Shown piece by piece: positions 1 through 13,968 of a stretch of DNA of 64,000 nt (position 1 is the first letter of the stretch; the number at the start of each line of letters is the position of its first letter). The DNA comes from Lasiosphaeris hirsuta (Eukaryota; Ascomycota; Sordariomycetes; Sordariales; Lasiosphaeriaceae), in the NCBI GenBank assembly GCA_030549175.1, contig JAUKUA010000007.1, positions 1,550,001 to 1,614,000 on the forward strand, written 5' to 3'. The notes beneath the pieces were generated by a model. It was given only the letters and a program-made list of their open reading frames with translations. It ran no database searches and was not told the DNA's origin. Both the position numbers and the translations under genes were made by a program.

Positions 1-3000
1 AACGTCGTTGCAGGTGGGCTTGGACGTGTGAATTGTGGGTAAGGTAGGTGGCATCTGTAGACTTATATATACCCATGTACCGGATACAAGCATATTTCTC
101 CTGACGCTTGAACAACGTCCTCGGTCGATATTCACGGGTGCATATGGGACTCAGTATTTCTGCTTTTGGGGCTGGGGCTGCCTTTATAGGACTTCAGGCT
201 CTCCTTCACAGTCATGATTCTCCGCTAGAAGACACTTGACTCGGTTGAGAGTCAAGACTATGGACAGATGTTGTCCAAGGGCTATGAGTTGCCTGTCTCC
301 AACATGGCCAGCTCTCTCTAGACTCAGCGAGCGTCAGAGGAGCCAGAAAATTTGCTTGCATCCTTGTACCGAGGCTGACGCGAGACCAGAAAGGGGGAAA
401 CCATCTCGAGATTCCCAAAATGCGTCTAGCAAGACATGGAACCGATGACTGTACCTCCTGGAAATCTGGTTTGCGCACAAGCCGGCGACCTATCCCCCCT
501 CGAGCAGAGGTTCACGATCTCTGTTGCATAGCAGATCTCGGGGAGCCAGTCAGCTTCAGAGTTCCCTTTCATCAGAAACAACACGACGGGGAAGTGGCCG
601 AGTTTGACTAACACGGGCCAGCATGGACTCCAGCGCGTGACCTGAGTCTCTAGAAACGGGGGCTTGTTTGGGCATTGGAAACGTCTTGGGCTCAGGTCCT
701 TCGGGTCGTTTGGGCCGCCTTTCAGCATCTGTCGGATGGCCACCGTCATAGGCAGCGGCTGTTTGTCACGGCAGTCCACGGTGAAACAACCTGACCAATC
801 CGCTCGTTTTGGTTATGTACAATTGACGTTCGAGTGACGACTTGAACACAGAAATGAACTGCCCAGGCAGCCCATGGGTCACTCTGCTTACCGTCCAAAC
901 TCGAGCCCGCCTAGAATCAATCACATGCTTTGGCGACTGGGTGTAACAATGTTTGCAAGATGGTGATGCGCCGACCCCCGCCCCGAAATACTGTGTCCAT
1001 GATAATAGACCCTTTGTTTCTTTCCCAGTTCCTTTCATGAACCAGCGGCCAGCTACGCGGCATGAACAACAACCTGACTGCCCAGCCACTGGCAGTACTG
1101 GTCACAGTGGCAGACCAGCTTCCTTCCTTCTCTGCCTAGTAGCATATGGCGAAACATCGGGCAGGTGCAGCTTCGTCTGAAGCGCAACAACTAGGGAAGG
1201 AGCAGAATACTACCGCCCTCGGACGACGATCCCATCCCCTTTCCATCCTCACACCTGACTCCGAAAACTCCGCCCCGGGTGCCTTGCTTCCACAATCAGG
1301 GTCTCGAGGCCCAGCCCGCGAGGTTCTCGCTCTCATGACACTATTTCCTTCGGGATGAAACTTCTTGCCTACCTTTAGACACGAGATAATGCCCTTATCA
1401 CGCTCTGGCAGCGACACAGTGTTAAACAAAGCCCCATCACACATCAATAAGTCCAAAACAAGGAATAGTCAGACATTCAAGTCAGATCATATCGACGCGC
1501 AGCGCGTGGTATCTGTAAAAGTGTGGCTCCCCCTGTGGCGGAGCTAATGGTCCCGTCAGCCTTGGGATCATTGATGGACCCAGAAGGGGGAAGACGGTGT
1601 AAGACAAAGGGCAATATCTCACTTATCACTTATCAATACCGCCCTCAGCGCCCTATCTCCCACACACCGAGGTTCTCTCACACCGTGTGTCAGAGATGGT
1701 ATTCTGTGTGTGTGTGAAAAACAAGGCAACCGATGGTAGCTCGGAAACGCGCTCATCCATCCATCCACCCTTTCCAAAACAAATAGAGAAGCGACGCGGG
1801 ATCACATGCCTCAACATGTGAGCTCAGTAAGGCCAAGGCGGAACACCAGGGAGCAGCCCAAATACTGAGCTGATAAGGGTGTGTAGTCGATATAACGAGG
1901 TGACCATCCGCCCTCCTCCTCAGCAATACGGACAAAAGATAAGGTAATCCAGACAGGCAGGCAAACGCGATAGACAGCACGCCGGCAGGCATCGATAACG
2001 ACGGGGCAATGAACAGTAACAGTACAACGGGTACACACGGTGTTTGTGTAACCTGACCTGAAGTGGGCCATTCGCGGTTGGTCATTCTTTGACGGCCGTC
2101 GGCAGTGACCGGCAGTGTGATGGCGAGATTTTAACTCCTAGCCAAAAGAAAGAAAACGAACAAGAATAAAAGCGACAGAATTTCATGACGAAATCATCCC
2201 GGGCCAGACTTCCCTCCTCATTGGCGCATATGAGAGGCCCTCGACGCAAGCCTGGGTCCTATGGAAGGCACTTCCCTCAGGACAGGAGTGTAGGGAGACC
2301 TTAAGAGGCAACCCACCCAAGAGACCAGGCAGGGCAGCAAGTGGATGGGCAGCAGCAGCTTTTCGCGAATCCGCGTTTAAAAAAAAACGTGTGAGATGAC
2401 GTGCAGCCTGGACATTCCAGGTCTCGTCACATTTTCATGATGAACCCAACCCAGCCCACACCCACCCAACACCAGCCGTGCGACCCACCACTTGCCGCCA
2501 CCACTTGCACCATCTCCAGCCGGCCGGTCGCTTCGGCCGACCGTTGTGTGGTCCCGCCACTCTGCTATCTCTCGGCCACCCTCCATTATGGCCTTGTGGG
2601 TCCTCCCCATTCTCGATCTCTCACGCTTCCCGTGATGAGGACGTCGATGCGATGCGTGCCAGCCGCTGCAGGACAACCGGGACAGATATATAACCCAAAG
2701 ATACGGGATAACGCTGCATTGCAGCGTCTGGAGGGGTGAGAGAGGCTGAATAATCCCTCCCCATCTCGTGGCAGCAAAGACCAAACTCATTTGAATGCCC
2801 ATATCTGCTATCAGTCTTTCTCCGCAAAAATAAGGTTGCATCAGGTTGCAAGCCTACTCGACAAGAAAGAGCAGCTACGAAAGACCGCAATATCGCAACT
2901 GCCATTTCAACGTCTCCCCAACCTCAGCGCCCAACCTATCACTTCCCACATCACCCGTGATGGCGGCGAAATTCTGTCCAAGAAAATTTTCGGGCTGCCA

Positions 3001-6000
3001 ACCCCACCGCAGTTCCCCGTCCATCCTTACCGCGAGAAAAATCGGGCGCGTCACGGCCACAAATCGGGGTGATTCCCTCAAATCCTCAGGCCACCTCGTG
3101 ATCTTCCACACTTCCCCCTCCCCCTCCCCCCTTCCCCCCTCCTCTCCACCCCCTTTTCCCCATCACTCCCTCCTCGGTGCTTCTGGCCATGACTAGCGGC
3201 AAAACAGCAAAGAGTTCCGACAAGCAAGCAAGAGAAAAAGACCACAGACATTTCCGTCTGCAGCCCATGCAGCCAAACCCTTGACCCCCGTCCTCCTCCA
3301 AGACTGGGGGGAGGGGGAGGGGGATGCTAGGGGCTGCTTCCCCGCCCTCCCTCCACCACCCAAATTTCGCACTATGACTGCACACTACACACTAGCTAGC
3401 ATTCGGAAGTCTGGGGTACTGTAGATCCCGGGTGCATGGCTTGTGAAGCTGAAGTTATCCAGCACCTCCACCTTCCACCATCACCACCAGCATCCGTTGG
3501 TGTCCCCGTCGCATGCGTTCCCATAGGCTGACACGCCTTATTTCTGCGGGGAAAGACCAAAAAAAAAAATCAGACGGAACACACCACGTACCAGCCAGAC
3601 AGCGAGACGCAGATGCGCCCACGGACACGGCCACGGCCAAGTCCGTTGTTGCTCATACTCGTGCTCGAGAAACAGACCTAGCTCGTACGGTGTACATATC
3701 CACATACATACATATAGCACTGCACAGCGAAGGGGGCCGGGTAAGCAGCATCCGTTCCGTCGGGCTTTGAAGGCAAAACACGGCTCAAGATTAATAAATA
3801 ACATGGAAGGGCCCCTCGTTCTTGTGCAACTACGAAAAGGACCCCTGGGGGCTGACCGACGGCCGCGCCGCTACAGTGAGTGCCCTTGCTATCGGGTCGG
3901 CCTGGTAAAAATAGGGCTGGCTCGATTCCTTGAGCCGATTATTACGTGTTGTTGAGAAGAGGGATAGTCAACACAACTTTCAAGTAAAAAACCACGCTGG
4001 GAGAGCGACAATGCTGTGTGTGCGCTGTCGCCGCCGCTGTCACATCCGTCATCCGACATGGCGTAAAACCGTAGGTGGGGCGCCTCGAGCAGAATAATAA
4101 ATGGCAAGACTCATGCAAAGCGCGAGTGCGGTCTTGGTGCTGCTTGGTCCTGGCTCCATTGACCTATCACTTTTTCTCTGCTGATGTGCCTCACAGGTGC
4201 TCGTGGTGCTCAGCACGATCAGGGATGTTGAAGGTGCTCAGAGGAGGCCGTGCTGCTGGCGTCAGGAAGCTACCAACCTGATTGGCCACATCATCGGCTG
4301 GGCTCGGGTCGAGGGTGGGAGCACAACCCAAGAGCATGAGGGGAAGACTGGGGCCCCCGCCCTCTTGTGAGAGGGGTAATATCTGTGTTGGCTTGCGATA
4401 TATGCGACGTGCGATGCCCATGCGAAGTGATGGCGTTGTTGTTCGAGATCCTCCCTCGCCATCCTTCTCGTGTCGGGCGGGCACAAACATGTTGCTGCAA
4501 AGAGCCCATAGATAGCACCGCAGGACAGGCAACTCTAAATGACACCCCCATCATCCAGATTCGGCAGGGCAGCGGCGCACCTCCACGACGTGCATCGCGT
4601 GTCGCGGTCTGGTGGTAATTCCCCGTCAGCGAGCTGAGGGCTGCCACGCCGCATGATGCGCCCTCTCTATGCTGCACAATACCTATACTACTCGTAGTGC
4701 AGATCGAGCGATGATAGGGCTAAATATCGATTTTGGGGTACAGATCTTGACCCACTACGGCTAGAGCGTGGGTAGCCTTGCAGCGCTTGGGGAGCGTTGG
4801 ATGGAACCTTGAGGTCGCCGTGGTCATATCCATCCTGCCGCCTGATAGGTGAAACTGCTTTGCTATCCAAGGCCGGCCATCTTCTCGCCGTCTTCTTGCG
4901 AGACACTTTGCGGCAGACTGCAGGACGGGTACCTAGCAAGGAAGGCGACGGTGCTTCCTTGAGGTCAACTACCGGTGTGGTTGAGCGGATCGTTGCCCTT
5001 TATTGGACGAGAGGCGTTAGATAGAGCTAGGTAGGAGACTGTCATCTTTGATCGTCAAGCAAAACTTTGCTTCAAGTTCGCTTGAGGTTATCGAGGGAAG
5101 AAAGTTGAAATGCGATGGGTAAACGTGATGGGAAATGGGAAGCGATAGAAGCTTGTTGCTGGCCATGTCGGAAAAGATAGACTTTGCGGGGTCGCCTGTT
5201 TTCCCTTGGGCAGCAACGCTGATTTGAGCACTGTTTGCTCTGCTGCGTACCACTTGCTCCTTGGCCAAGCCATAATGGCCTGTCGTGCAGAAGGGTCTGG
5301 GCCTTGGTGCACCCAAGGCGCTCCTCAAGGGCCGCCGACATTCTATCACGCTTCCTCATTGACTGGTCACCCGAAAACCGCCGGGGCCGACCCGGGTCCC
5401 CTTTTCCAAGACACCGGAGAACCCATGTGTCTCGGCTGGACTTGACTTCTTCCTGTGGCCATTATGTGGCCCGTCGCGCCCTTGTCTGCGTTGTCTACCG
5501 TCTGCTTCGTCAACTTTGGTTTCTGTAGCCCACATACTGCCGTCGTGACCAGCTCTGAACTAATCGGAGCGCGGCTCGAACGAAGACTGCAGAGTGTAGA
5601 GAGAAGCACCAAAAACTGCAGCTGCTCTGGCTCCCTGGGCAATCTCGGCAGGTGGGTGGCATCACATCGGGTTAAATTACGCAGTATACATCATGTTGGC
5701 TGAGCCGAAGGACCTCTAGTGATGGAGTTTGGAAAGACTGGAGAAAAATGTGTGACGCCGAGGCTGTTTGTGAGCCCTTTTGGGAAAGCCGAGATACTTT
5801 ACCTCACGTCCACTTGCCGGGCCACTCTATCCAAGTGTGTCCAATCGCCCAGTGGCAGACACCTTGGACTGCAATCCCTCGGACATGCAACGATGCGGTC
5901 ATCTTGCTGGCCCCACCTAGGCAGTCCTTGACGACGAGAAAAGATAATGCCTAACGCGATCTCTCGATTGTCCTCAGGATGCAGGTGCATACGAGGCCTT

Positions 6001-8371
6001 CTGCCTCGAAGCCTTTGTCCGTAGCTAGGTAGCTAGGTAGATAGGCATGACGGTCCGACTTCCTGGGGCTCAGATCGGAGAGAATGGTGTCGCTCGCATT
6101 GTCGAGAGCTGATGGTGTCAGCTAGCCCCTTTTGCGCCCATCGTAGCTATTGAGACCACAACGGAATGGCTCGCTCGTAACCTGATGCTGGTGTTGCCAC
6201 CTGTGGGAGCCCTGGGAACTTCCGTCACCGGAAGAATGAATTGGCTGGGCTCGTGAGTAACCTGCCGTAGTAGCCCCGCCTATTGAGGTAGTGTAGGTTT
6301 GTTTGGTTAGCGTTGGTGTGCTGGGTACGAAGCAACACGAAGTGTATACCCCCCTTGTCCGGGCAATCCAGGGTGTCTGCTCTTGAGCGCCCATCCAGCG
6401 TCCAGCAGATCGTGGAGTTGTCGCTGTCACATGAGCAGGGTCTGCCTTAGTGACATGCAATTGCTGTCTTGCCAACGGCCCCCCAGAGGTCGACTGTGTG
6501 TGAACATATTGCAGTCTGCAGCGCAGACGAGCAAGATCCAATGGTGCCGTTGCTGGTGTGAGACGTTTGGGCTTGAAGCTTGACTTCGAGACTTGCTTTT
6601 GTCGTCTCCGCAATGGTAGCTGGAGCACAGTCCACACGCCGACCCCGTCTTGCCCGTCTGGCTCTTGCCGTCAACCTCTGCTCCCTTACGTCCCTCTTCT
6701 GTCCGTGCACCAGCCGAGAGCGCCTCAGAACTCGAATCGTGTTGACAGGGGCTAAGCCCCTCTCTGACGAACGCCTTATCGGCCAACGACATCATGCTTT
6801 GTTTTGTAGATGGAAGACTAGGTGTCTTTCGCATTCCGTCGGGGCGCGCATCGGGACAGGGAGTGATATGCGTGCGATGTGCGATGTGCTCGCCGCCCGA
6901 CTGGACGGTGTAGGAGTATGCGCATGAGGTATGTACGCAGTGCTGGATTGCTGGATGGTAGCACTGGTGTCCACTGCCCGGGCGGTTTAGGCCAGGCGAG
7001 CATCCAGTGTCCTGTCTCCAGCTTTGTTACGGGAAAAACCGCGGTGATTTCGCCTGCGATTTCGCAGCAAGAATCCGAAAGTCCATCATCAATCGTTACT
7101 CCGTACGTAGCACAACCCGCCTTCAAGGACAGCGCTGTGCCCAACAATCCGCTTAGGTTGATCCGCTTGGCACCCAGATGGGGCCATTGCTTTTTCATCA
7201 TCCTGGAAGGACCACGACAAGACATGCATGCAGAGGGGCGATCCACTGAGACACAGCACAGCCAATCAAAACCCGAGCGTGTTTGGCGATAAGCTTGGCT
7301 GTCCCTCGACCTCTCTCTCCCACCCCACTGCCACCCAGTGCTCGTTCCGGTCTTGGCGATTTGTCTGCTACGTCAAGCCTCTTGGTCAATGCGTCTGGGC
7401 CCCACTCGAGTCACTGCCCCCTGCAATTCTGGCGTCGTGTGTTCCATGGTCCGCGAGCACTCGACAGCAAATAATTCTCTTGCAAGGGGCGCTCGTCTCA
7501 CCGGCTCTCTCGCCCTCACGCCCGCTGCTTCGCGACCATCGCGGCAGTAGGCCGCGGCTCCGATCAGCTGCGTATGCGTGTGTACTCCTCGCTCTCGGGC
7601 ATACAAAGTAGATGTCATAGCCCCTGCCCCTATCCCAGTGCCATACTGCCCTACCTCCCTCCATCGCCCTCCCCCATGCACAGCTTGTCTTGCTGCGCAA
7701 CAATTATCCCCTCTGACCATTGATCAGAGTGTGAAAGATATGTTGGCCCAGGCGCCGTCCAGCTCTAGCCTCTGAGGCACTGACCTTCCTGACCTTGCCG
7801 ATACCGATTGGCGAGGGGGGTACCCGGCCTGATGATTGCGTCGTGAGTTGGCTGAATTGCTCGCGAGAGTTCAATTTCAGACGAGAGCACTGCGCTGTTG
7901 ACAGGGAAAAAAAGAGTTCGACACAAAAGCAGAAAATCTGCTCAGAACGCGGCAGGCTCTGTCTCGAATCCTGAATTTTTGGTGTGTCTGCAGCTGAGAG
8001 TGGCTAGAGGAGGGAGGGGTGCACTGTGTGCACTGTACATACAGTACCGCATACGGACAACACCTCTTGGCCCGCCCCAGCAGCGCCTCGATTAATTGGC
8101 GTCCTTTGTACTCCCTCGACCCGCCGACGCCGCAGCAGAGAGCAGACCACACCTGCACCCATATCCATCAGCCACTCGAAACACACCACTAGCCAAAACC
8201 TTTCCTTCGCTTTTGCCTCCCCACCTCAGCGCACACACTCCACACTCGCACTGCACACTACCGCCAACTATCTACTTCACCTTTTCGCTCGGCCTCTCTC
8301 ATCCTCTATCCATATCGGCTCGACTTTTGTCGCTTCTATACCCGGGACTCTTCCATTCATCGCCCGACACG
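1..8371. other. Long region without a supportable gene
   Basis: I see no conserved protein, RNA gene or transposon here. The longest open frames (426-779 minus, 2377-2841 minus, 6122-6637 minus, 6427-6834 minus) overlap one another in different frames. They lack recognisable domains and sensible splice continuations, so I read them as chance frames. Local features are low-complexity C/T tracts (3112-3170, 3300-3360), a TG-rich patch near 1683-1718 and a small repeat of the word TAGCTAGG at 6021-6044. The last few hundred bases (about 8130-8370) are pyrimidine- and CA-rich, as expected for a fungal promoter and leader of the kinase gene that follows. Confidence 0.55.
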
Positions 8372-8383
8372 ATGGCTGTGTAA
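8372..8383 (+). other. Minimal upstream ORF (Met-Ala-Val-stop) in kinase leader
   Basis: An ATG followed by two sense codons and TAA lies 133 bases before the main start of the Sak1-type kinase gene. It follows a C/A-rich stretch that looks like transcribed leader. Whether it is in the mature mRNA depends on the transcription start, which the sequence does not show. Confidence 0.4.
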
Positions 8384-8464
8384 TTACAAACCCATCACCC
8401 CTCCACCACCAGACGATTCCCGCCCGGTCGATTTGATTCGCAATCGCGGACGTCGCTGTTCAGC

Positions 8465-8617
8465 ATGAAGGCTCACCCACGAGAGACTCGACCAATCCCT
8501 CAACATGGAGTCTCAACCGCCTCAACAGCCGCAGCCGCAACCACACGCCCGTCCCTCGCATCCCCATCTTCACAACATCCTCCCGCCCTCGCAAACACCA
8601 TACAGGACTGCCAATAG
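8465..8617 (+). other. Upstream ORF overlapping the kinase start codon
   Basis: This ATG has an A at -3 and opens a 50-codon frame. It runs through the kinase ATG at 8505 in another frame and stops with TAG at 8615-8617. Ribosomes using it could not reinitiate at the kinase start, so it would repress the kinase unless skipped by leaky scanning. The kinase ATG (A at -3, G at +4) has the stronger context. Confidence 0.45.
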
Positions 8618-11600
8618 CACTCCCGTGTCGTCTCCGGGACTATTCAGCCCCTCGGCACCCCGCCCAACAATGACTTTCTCACCCCAGTCGGTGTCGGAGA
8701 CAACAACGCCTGTCATCAGTCCCTTTCTGCACCCACTGCAGAGTCACAAGGTTCGAGAGTAAGTTTTACTGCCCCTTTCTATCCACGCATTGCTGCTATC
8801 GGCCGTGAGGCACACTGTTTCGTCTCTTCCACCGGTCCCGCCAACGATCGTGTTGGTGGGGTTTGGTGGACTTGGGCTTTGGTCGGATTGCTGACCTTAC
8901 ACCCGACAGAACACACAAAGCGAATGTCGAACATGACTTTACGACCGGTCGGAAACTTATCAATTCTTACGAGATCATCGAGGAACTCGGGCGCGGCGTG
9001 CACGGAAAGGTTAAGCTCGCTCGCAACCTTGAGACCCTCGAAAATGTAGCAATCAAGATCATCCCACGCTTCTCCAAGAAGCGACGCCTTGGCAAGGTCA
9101 CCGCTATGTCCACGCAGGATAAGAGTAAGCGAGAGATTGCGATCCTGAAGAAGATTCGGCACCCTAATGTCGTGGCGCTGCTCGAGATCATCGATGATCC
9201 CGAGCTCAAGAAGATCTACATGGTCTTGGAGTATGCTGAAGCAGGCGAGATTACTTGGCGCAAGAAGGGTCTTCCTCACATTTGTGCATATGAGCGGCGG
9301 CGCCAAGAGAGGGAGATGCGAGGGGAGAAGCCGACGCCAGAAGAGGAGAGCTACAATCTCGTCCTTGAACGTCGGCAAGCAGTGAAGGATGCGAAGCGAA
9401 CAAAGGGTTCACAGGTCCATGGCACAGCAAATGATTACTGGAGTCTCGAGTATGGCGCCCACTCTGAGGATGACCTCGACTCCCTCTCCCGTTCGTTGGG
9501 CAGAGACGTCCCAGATGCCCTTGCGAGATCGGCCACCCCACAACATGACTCGCTTCAAGGATCAAAGGCCACTTCGCGAGCACCCTCCCGAACCCATTCA
9601 GCAAAGTCGATTTCGAGAGCAGGGACTCCACATCCCCTGGACTCGGAATTGGCCTCAGTTGTGGACGAGGACACAGAGACGCCGGGGTCACTACGCTCCA
9701 ACCCCGCTTCATCGACAGCCTTGGCAGGGACAATGTGTGGACCATATATCGACGACCCGACCCTTCGCGGACGGTCTCCTAGCATGGCTGATTCCCTCAT
9801 CTCACACATGTCTTCCTTGGACTACAATAGGATCCATGACCCATACGCTGATGACTTTTCCTATGTTCCATGTTTCACTATGGAACATGCGAGGCACACA
9901 TTCCGCGATACGGTACTGGGCCTAGAGTACCTTCATTACGAAGGAGTCGTTCACCGAGATATTAAGCCGCCAAATCTGCTTCAGACGAAAGACTATCGTG
10001 TCAAGATATCGGATTTTGGCGTATCATACTTCGGACGGCCGGCCCGTGATGGCGATGAAACTATTTCCGAGTCCGAGGCACGCGACTTTGACAACGACCT
10101 TGAGCTCGCCAAGACTGTCGGCACACCCGCATTCTTTGCCCCTGAGCTTTGTTACACCGACTCGTACGACGATGACCAGCCGGGCGTGCAGCCAAAGATT
10201 ACCGAGCAGATTGATGTGTGGTCCCTTGGAGTAACACTCTTTTGCATGATATTCGCCCGCATTCCATTCATCGGCGAGGATGAGTGGCACATGTTCAGGA
10301 AGATCGCTACTGAGGAGATTTACATCCCACGTAAACGTTTGCGGCCAGTTGACCCTGCAACGAAGCCAAGTGAGAAATCGCTATACACCCGCGTCAACAG
10401 GCCACCATATAGGGATGATGATGAGCTTGCGTACGAGGAGGTGGATAAAGACCTCATCGACCTTCTCAACAAGATGCTCGTTAAGAATCCCGAGAAAAGA
10501 ATCCGGCTCCGGGATGTCAAACGGCACCCATTCGTGACCAAGGGCATTTCAAACGTCATCTCGTGGCTCGACGACACGGACCCCTCACGACGCACGTCCG
10601 GTAGGAAGATTCAGGTTGACGATCGAGAAGTTGCACGTGCTGTCGTGCCTTTGACCTTTCTCGAGCGGGCGAGGTCGACGATAAAGAGAGCCGTTGGCAA
10701 GGTCATGCATCCACGCGGAGATCGGGCGGAAAGCGTTTCATCTCGGCGGCGCGCTACGAGCAGTGCCGCGAGCTCCACGGGAGATAGCCCAGTCCACGGA
10801 ATGTCCACGCCTAATTTACGGGATGCTCGCCGCAAGAGCCTTCGTCCTGATGACTATTTCTCCAGCTTATCTCAACCGGCGGGGGAGCACCCCTTGACGC
10901 AAAACTTGGTGGCTAGCCCTCGTGACTTGTCTGCGGAAGAAGCTCAAGCTTCGGCTGCATACAAGCAGCTGTCCTCATCGACGGGCGCGCAATCCTCGCG
11001 CCAAATTCTTGAGCTAGTCACCAGCAGCCTCAATGCGAGAGATGACGCATGGGACCGTCAGCATTCCACCTTGAACCACAAGACTTTTCCCCGTCATGGC
11101 CATACCCGCTCCGTTACGAATGCCTTTCTCAGCCTAACTGCCGCCCCGGAATCACGAACAGTGCCAGCTACACCTTTTTTTGATGGCATATCCGATGATC
11201 CGAGCAGCGCATTGAGGAAGGTCCGTGATATGAGACCCACCACAGATGATTCAAATCGAGCACGATCTGTAGATCGTGGACTGTTTGCGAGCAGTGACAA
11301 ACGGGCCGAGCCTAAGGTGTCACTAAGCACCGTCGTAGCCCCAGGCAACGTCCACTTCTCGCCGCGACTCTATCCCACACCATCGGCCGACATCAAGATT
11401 TCCGACAATGTGTGTATACGCTCCGGGGCCTCGGGTCCCCTGACTGGGTATCAGCATGGGCAACCGAGATCTGAACCCAACATTTACGAGAAGCAAGTCG
11501 TTTCCTGGGAGCTGGAGGACAGACCCTTGACAGCACGCCGTGTCGCTGATGTCAGAAACAATCAACTCTCCTACGATTTCCTGGCTCGCGAGTTGTCTGC

Positions 11601-12351
11601 TCAGGCACAGTCGAGTAACAACCAAGACAACTCGGAAATTTTACTTGAACTGGAGCCAGCTTTCATCCCATGTCCGCCTTCGCCCGATGACGACATATTC
11701 ATGCGGCGACTGCTTCATTCATCCCGGGAGGAGACAATCATCACCGCTGTGTCGTCGAGCTCAACGTCAATGGGCGGGTTGGTGGCGACACCACTGACAA
11801 GCCCAAGCGAGACGGCGAGCCCGATTTACATGATGAACCCCATCTCGACGAAGGATATTACGGACCAAATACTGGCTTTCCAGTCTGACCCCTCGCTGCC
11901 GGCTCTCCTTAGTAGCACCAGTTCGGTTTCGGTAGACCTCGAAGGAGAGTTCCTTGGTAACCCCGGCGTGGTTAGTCGACCGACAGCGATTGACTCGACT
12001 GATTCTCTCACACCTCCGGCCTTCATGAAGGAGCCGTACTCTAGCTTTCCCCTGGACTCCCAGGAGGATGTGCTGCAGGGTGCGGTACCAGTGAAGCTTG
12101 ACGAACGTCTAATCCGCCCGTCAAACTATGGCTCCGCCAGTACTGCCCAGTCACGGATTGAGGCAGATGATGGCGATGGCGATGACAGCGACAGCGATGA
12201 AGGACTAATAATGGCGAAACGCAAGCGGACCGTGTTTCCGACGGAGCCTCACTCAATGGGCCGAATAGTTTGCGGCTCGAGGCGGCGAGATACGAACGCC
12301 AGCGTTGGCAGCACGGAGACGGCCAAAAAGATCGTCGTGGACAGCGACTGA
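8505..12351 (+). CDS. sak1: SNF1/AMPK-activating protein kinase (Sak1/Ssp1, CaMKK-like)
   Basis: Two exons, 8505-8758 and 8910-12351 (GTAAGT donor, CAG acceptor), give 1231 residues. The junction restores a contiguous RETHKA motif just before the kinase domain, which is typical of fungal Sak1/Ssp1 proteins. The kinase domain spans about residues 105-630. It has the glycine loop GRGVHGKV, the ATP-binding Lys134, catalytic HRD with Asp435, DFG Asp453 and an activation loop ending VGTPAFFAPE. A low-complexity insert of about 195 residues (205-400) sits at the hinge between the lobes. The C-terminal 600 residues are Ser/Pro-rich and probably disordered. By family, it phosphorylates the activation-loop Thr of Snf1/AMPK and so links glucose and calcium stress to energy signalling. 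The exact paralogue (Sak1, Tos3, Elm1 or Ssp1 type) cannot be fixed from sequence alone. Confidence 0.9.
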
Positions 12352-13968
12352 GAAACCGGCATTGTTTAGATTGAACTCTAATATTTTTCTTCTTTTTTGG
12401 TACTCTCTCGTCGCGCAATTCCCATAATTGTGGCGCATTGGATGTTTAGGGACAAGTGGGAGTATGTCATTTGATTAGGAGGAGGTCGACACCCGCATTG
12501 ATTATGCGGAGTTTACATTATCGTCATGGAGGAACCTTTTTGGTCGAGAGGGTACTTAGTTTGCTGGAGCAGTATTGGCCTGTGGGGCCATACTTTTGAG
12601 GCCTTTGTTGGGTCGGCGATGCGTCTCCTGCTTGGATAGGCATGCAGGGATGGAGTGATGAGAAGGTATGACGAATGAGGGACACGATGGAAACGAGGGA
12701 TATGAAGGACGGAGTGGGGGTTCTTGGAGGACAACGATGTATAGCAGAGCGGGGCCTGTCTTTTCGTGTGTACAAAGAAACAGCGGGGAACAAGAACAAG
12801 CAACTTGGGCGGCGGAGAATTGACGTGGCGAGCAAGGTGGCTCTCGGCGGTATTCCGACTTCCCCCCCCCCCCCCAAAAAAAATGGGCGCGCAAGAAAAA
12901 CACGACTCGAGGGTTCTGCTACTGTGTGAATGGCCAGGATTGGAGTTTCGTTGGCAGGATGGGTATATCATGGGCTTGGCGTTCATTGTTCGCTTCTTGT
13001 CATACCATTTACCCGATTTTTATCCCCCTCGACCGCTTTACACTTTATCACTTTTACTTTGTCGTGTTTTATTCTATTCCTGCGGGAAAACCAACATAGA
13101 GAAGGGCAAGACGGGAATGCATCTGTATGAGGAGAGGCTGGACACATAATGGACGGCTACCCGCTGTCATGTCCTCTTGGGTAGGACAGAGAGTTATAAG
13201 GGTCGAGTTTGTATGTATTATGGGGTATTGTAGGGGCGATGCGGTTGCTATGCGGCCGGTGCATGTGCAAGCATGCGGATGGGGGCGAGACGAGACCAGA
13301 TGAGAATCCAGATGGGGATTGGAAACCGGAAAAGAGTGATTTCCTGATTGTTGTATGTGCTGCGAATGCTGGAGATGCGGTGATGTGACTTGTTAGACGC
13401 ATATTATATGCACGTTAGATGCATATTCGGGACCTAGGCCAGGTGTGGAATGGGGGCCACCGTTTCCCCGTTCGCCTTGGCGAGCAGAGCACATGCGTTA
13501 GGGTGCATCGGATCTGCCAAGGTGACGGGCAAGATGGACGTGGCATGCTCGTGACCTGTCTATGGTTCTGTTTGGGAGTTGTGATTCGGAGAAGTCTTGA
13601 ACAGGTCCGAGGCGGAGGCGGTGAGGCCCGAGCCCGATGAGAAGCCGGGTGCAGCGCTATGAGCGAGCAGCAGCAGCTGTGCCGAACCGAAGCAATGCCG
13701 GGATCTTTCCGTTTTATTCGCACACCTTTCATGCTTCCTAACCTTATCTGGGATATGCAGTTACTGGGGTCGGGTAGTTGCTCCAGGGGCTAGACCTTAG
13801 TGCGGCTCCCATCCACAGCGGGGTACTTGGCTGCACGAGCTGACTACTAGGTCCTGCAAGGGGCCAGCTGTTCCCTTGTCGTGAGATTTGCGAATGCAAC
13901 GGTTTGGCGACAGCCGGCGAAGGCCGCAGAATAACGGCGGCCTCAATCACATACCCGCATCCGTCAAC
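12352..13968. other. Intergenic region between kinase and ALG2
   Basis: This holds the 3' region of the kinase gene and the promoter of ALG2. No gene is supported; the minus-strand frames at 12513-12986 overlap one another and show no domain. A run of 14 C followed by 8 A (12862-12883) is the one striking simple sequence. Confidence 0.5.

Noticed and set aside
4431..4465. Possible tRNA T-arm-like GTTCGAGATCC
   Set aside because: No matching acceptor, D-arm or anticodon stem could be folded around it.
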